Source: Actinomycetes bacterium
GTDB lineage: Bacteria; Actinomycetota; Actinomycetes; Actinomycetales; Actinomycetaceae
Assembly (NCBI GenBank): GCA_023426345.1
Contig: JAFAAX010000154.1
Location: forward strand, 1-5,922
Reading direction: 5' to 3'
DNA: 5,922 nt
The notes beneath the pieces are model-generated. The model did no database searches and was not told the origin of the DNA. It was given only the letters and a program-made list of their open reading frames with translations. The position numbers and the translations under genes were made by a program. Below, one piece after another: positions 5,717-5,922 of this stretch. Every line of letters begins with the position of its first letter. Positions within the stretch are counted from its first letter, which is position 1.

Positions 5717-5739
5717 CTCCGGGGCGACGCCGCCCGGAG
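5717..5739 (-). terminator. Hairpin after the partial membrane-protein gene
   Basis: A perfect 7-bp inverted repeat, CTCCGGG with CCCGGAG on the minus strand, encloses a 9-nt loop and begins four bases past the stop codon of the partial gene. A second smaller hairpin (GCCCT/AGGGC, 5696-5715) follows. No T-tract is present. The position suggests 3' end formation, which would separate the upstream gene from the transporter operon. Confidence 0.4.
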
Positions 5740-5743
5740 AGCC

Positions 5744-5922
5744 TCAGACCGCGGCCATCAGATGGCGGCCGCGGGCCTCACGGTCGGCGCGACTCACGGC
5801 GCGCAAGTGCCACAGGGCGGCGAGCAGGCAGGCGGGGACCAGCACGACGGCCGCGCCGAGCACCCCGGCGGACGGGCCGGCCACGGCCACCAGCGCCGCC
5901 AGCAGCGCGGCCGGCAGGACGC
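5744..5922 (-). CDS. C-terminal end of a membrane protein (partial, runs off the window)
   Basis: The frame is open from the window edge to a TGA at 5746-5744, giving the last 58 residues. They form two hydrophobic stretches, about 2-17 and 19-38 of the fragment (ending ACLLAALWHL), then a charged basic tail (RAVSRADREARGRH) typical of a cytoplasmic C-terminus. Third positions are almost all G or C, supporting this frame. The pattern resembles the last two helices of an MFS-type permease or another polytopic transporter, but no signature motif is left to identify it. It lies upstream of the MFS gene on the same strand; the 147-bp gap and the hairpin argue for separate transcription. Confidence 0.72.
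   Translation of the reverse strand, partial: VLPAALLAALVAVAGPSAGVLGAAVVLVPACLLAALWHLRAVSRADREARGRHLMAAV

Noticed and set aside
1..5922. CRISPR arrays, tRNA or rRNA genes, insertion sequences, integrase genes.
   Set aside because: I found no regularly spaced repeats with unique spacers, no tRNA-like cloverleaf ends, and no transposase or integrase motifs. The HNH protein belongs to the DUF222 family rather than to a group I intron or intein.

Overview
The window comes from a high-GC actinobacterium. Third codon positions are almost always G or C, there is a DUF222/HNH protein of the actinobacterial '13E12 repeat' type, and two transcripts look as if they begin at or near their start codons. 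The Actinomycetaceae or Cellulomonadaceae/Brachybacterium area is possible, but I cannot fix the genus from this stretch alone.

Layout. (1) Positions 1-202 hold no convincing gene. Within them is an AT-rich island (43% GC from 76 to 145, counted by hand) with three perfect DnaA boxes and one near-perfect box, then a LexA/SOS-box-like palindrome touching the first ATG. (2) 203-2137 (+) encodes a 644-residue DUF222-HNH endonuclease-like protein. It has a low-complexity insertion in the middle and five 8-residue repeats in its C-terminal tail. (3) 2134-2289 (+) is a possible 51-codon ORF whose ATG overlaps the nuclease stop as ATGA; its status is uncertain. (4) 2290-2514 is the spacer between convergent units. 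It contains a stable hairpin and a tandem 23-bp repeat that can fold into two mutually exclusive hairpins. (5) 2515-5596 (-) is a two-gene operon: a 14-helix MFS transporter first, then a cytosolic M20-family metallo-amidohydrolase of the carboxypeptidase S/PM20D1 type. The two genes are one base apart and probably translationally coupled. (6) 5597-5743 is an intergenic stretch with a plausible leaderless promoter for the transporter and a hairpin after the upstream gene. (7) 5744-5922 (-) is the C-terminal end of another membrane protein that runs off the window.

How the parts fit. The transporter and the M20 enzyme look like a small-molecule or peptide transport-and-hydrolysis pair. The nuclease unit is separate and opposed. 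Its upstream region combines binding-site-like sequences for the replication initiator DnaA and the SOS repressor LexA, which suggests expression tied to replication state or DNA damage. This is the most unusual part of the window, and it rests on motif reading only.
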